Shown piece after piece: positions 62,556-64,000 of a stretch of 64,000 nucleotides of DNA. Each line of letters starts with the position of its first letter. Positions within the stretch are counted from its first letter, which is position 1. Source of the stretch: Mortierella sp. BCC40632 (Eukaryota; Mortierellomycota; Mortierellomycetes; Mortierellales; Mortierellaceae); the NCBI GenBank assembly GCA_011634665.1, contig WAEK01000013.1, forward strand, positions 1,100,501-1,164,500, given 5' to 3'. Position numbers and translations under genes: made by a program. The notes below the pieces were generated by a model. That model saw only the letters and a list, made by a program, of their open reading frames with translations. It had not been told where the DNA came from and did no database searches.

Positions 62556-64000
62556 ATGGGCGTCGCCTGTTGTAAAGAAGAGGCGATCGATTTCAATGCA
62601 GAAAGTAAGGCCTCTCGACCTGACCAACGCTACCTCTTACCGAATTGAAGCCCTACCCATTCGTCATATGTTCATTTCTTAACCATTGCTTATACATTCT
62701 TCCTCTCTGGCACACTCTCTCCCTTTCTCTCTCTCTCACTCACTCACTCTCTCTCTCTGGGTGTGCCTAGTTGAGTTGTCTCATTTTCACTTGTTGCGGT
62801 CTGTAGGCAAAGGTGCCTTCGGAAAAGTACGAGTTGTTCAACACAAAAAGACTCGCGAGATCTATGCACTGAAATACATCAACAAAGCGAAATGTATTCG
62901 GATGAAAGCAGTTGAGAATATCATCCAGGAGCGACGGTTACTTGAAGAAGTAGAGTTTTCCCTCATTTGCAATCTTCGATATGCTTTTCAGGACGACGAA
63001 AACCTGTTTATGGTTCTTGACTTGATGCTTGGCGGCGACCTCCGATTTCACCTTGAGCGTGCAGGACCCATGCGGGAAGACGTTGTGCGTTTCTATGTCG
63101 CAGAGATTGCTCTAGCTCTGGATGCTTTACATTCGCGCCACATCATCCACAGAGATCTAAAGCCCGACAACGTGCTGCTGGACGAGCACGGGCACGCGCA
63201 CTTGACCGACTTTAATATTGCAGTGTACTACCACCCGTCGAAACCACTGCTCTCAGTAGCAGGAAGTATGGCGTACATGGCGCCTGAAGTCCTGCTCAGG
63301 AAAGGTTACTTTGAGTCGGTCGATTGGTGGAGTCTTGGTGTCGTCATGTTTGAGTTGCTCTTCGGGAAGGTACTGTGGTTCTAGAAATACGTTTGTTAGT
63401 TTATCCAGGAGCTCATATTACCACCATGGTCTGACCACAGCTTGACTTTACCTTTATTGTCGTACAGCGCCCGTTTAGAGGAAAAAGTAATGATCTGCTG
63501 ACCAACTCCATCTTGAGAGACCCTTTGCCATTTCCTGATAATGTACATGAAATGGTGAGCGCGCAATGCCTAGATGTGCTTGAAAAGGTAAGAAAAATGT
63601 CGTGTTGATCTTTGATCCATTTGTGATGAAATATATCTTGATCTAATATTTATTCTGGCTTCATTTCTTTTTTTTTTTTTTCTTTTTCTTCTTCTTCTTC
63701 TTTTCTATTTGGGGTAGCTCTGTGAGCGAGATATCAGTAAGCGCCTTGGATGTACACAGGAAGGTCTAGATGCGTTCAAAAAGCACCCATGGTTCGAGGA
63801 CATTGAGTGGGACAAGTTGGTTTCCAAGGAGGCAATACCTCCTTTTGAGCCAGACGTAAGTGTTCCCGTCCGTCTCGTATTCTGGAAACCACTAGGATCC
63901 AGTCATATGATTTTGAAAACCTTACTCATGAGTTTTTTGTATTACCCAAATTTAGTCGAAGCGTGCCAACTTTGACGCGACACATGAACTCGAGGAACTG
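62556..64000 (+). CDS. YANK/STK32-type serine/threonine kinase (5' part)
   Basis: Five exons are visible (62556-62604, 62771-63369, 63468-63587, 63718-63855, 63956 to the window end) and the gene continues outside. The N-terminus MGVACCKEE has Gly2 for myristoylation and a Cys pair for palmitoylation, so membrane attachment is likely. The kinase domain has a glycine loop VGKGAFGKV, ALKYINK with the ATP-binding Lys, HRDLKPDNVLL and LTDFNIAV. It thus has DFN instead of DFG, as in animal STK32 (YANK) kinases. YMAPEVLL and WWSLGVVMFELL follow, then KRLGC and FEDIEWDKL. The AGC-type tail begins with FDATHELEEL, matching the STK32 tail. Substrates are unknown. The small first exon, which encodes the lipid-anchor motif, is separated from the kinase domain by a 166-bp intron. 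Confidence 0.92.

Overview
The window is nuclear DNA of a fungus. The genes carry many short spliceosomal introns (mostly 50-100 bp, GT..AG). They include transketolase, glutathione reductase, RNA polymerase III subunit RPC25, mitochondrial MSH1, BCS1, guanylate kinase and a SulP sulfate permease. An animal-like ZFC3H1/Red1 protein, a RapGAP-domain protein and a YANK/STK32 kinase, together with very frequent long poly(A)/poly(T) runs, suggest an early-diverging fungus, probably Mortierellomycota (Mortierella/Linnemannia type). That placement is inference from gene content. Gene models were spliced by hand from visible splice sites and checked for reading phase.

Layout. 1-1.3 kb: frameshifted 3' end of a LINE-type reverse transcriptase, followed by tRNA-Leu(AAG). 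4.4-12.2 kb (-): 11-exon ZFC3H1/Red1-like nuclear exosome adaptor. 12.7-22.9 kb (-): 9-exon RapGAP-domain protein of about 3,170 residues. 22.9-26.5 kb: gene-poor flank with GA/TC microsatellites. 26.5-28.0 kb (-): M20 peptidase. 28.1-29.9 kb (-): glutathione reductase, divergent from transketolase (30.5-33.5 kb, +). 33.8-40.4 kb: a decayed DNA transposon. 41.4-42.5 kb (-): RPC25. 42.5-47.3 kb: gene-poor. 47.3-50.0 kb (+): sulfate permease. 50.6-52.5 kb (+): BCS1. 52.7-53.5 kb (+): small orphan gene. 53.6-57.6 kb (-): MSH1, divergent from guanylate kinase (57.7-58.9 kb, +) over only 134 bp. 58.9-62.5 kb: pyrimidine-rich noncoding. 62.6 kb to the end (+): YANK/STK32-type kinase, cut by the window edge.

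The most interesting object is the 33.8-40.4 kb element. It combines a decayed DD34E (Tc1/mariner-IS630-like, DDE_3) transposase on the minus strand with, head to head on the plus strand, a very long five-exon Fanzor (eukaryotic TnpB homologue, RNA-guided nuclease family). The Fanzor keeps its three putative RuvC acidic residues and zinc finger but carries two in-frame stops and one frameshift. A 12-bp inverted match, extendable to about 26 bp and containing a TA dinucleotide at each outer edge, brackets both genes and looks like the transposon termini. The roughly 130 bp between the Fanzor stop and the right terminus is where a guide RNA would be expected.

Other points. Glutathione reductase (uses NADPH) and transketolase (pentose phosphate pathway, which makes NADPH) share a 655-bp intergenic region. 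Glutathione reductase has an upstream in-frame presequence-like extension with no ATG. Guanylate kinase carries an apparent +1 frameshift in a C5 run. RPC25 has an odd second intron.
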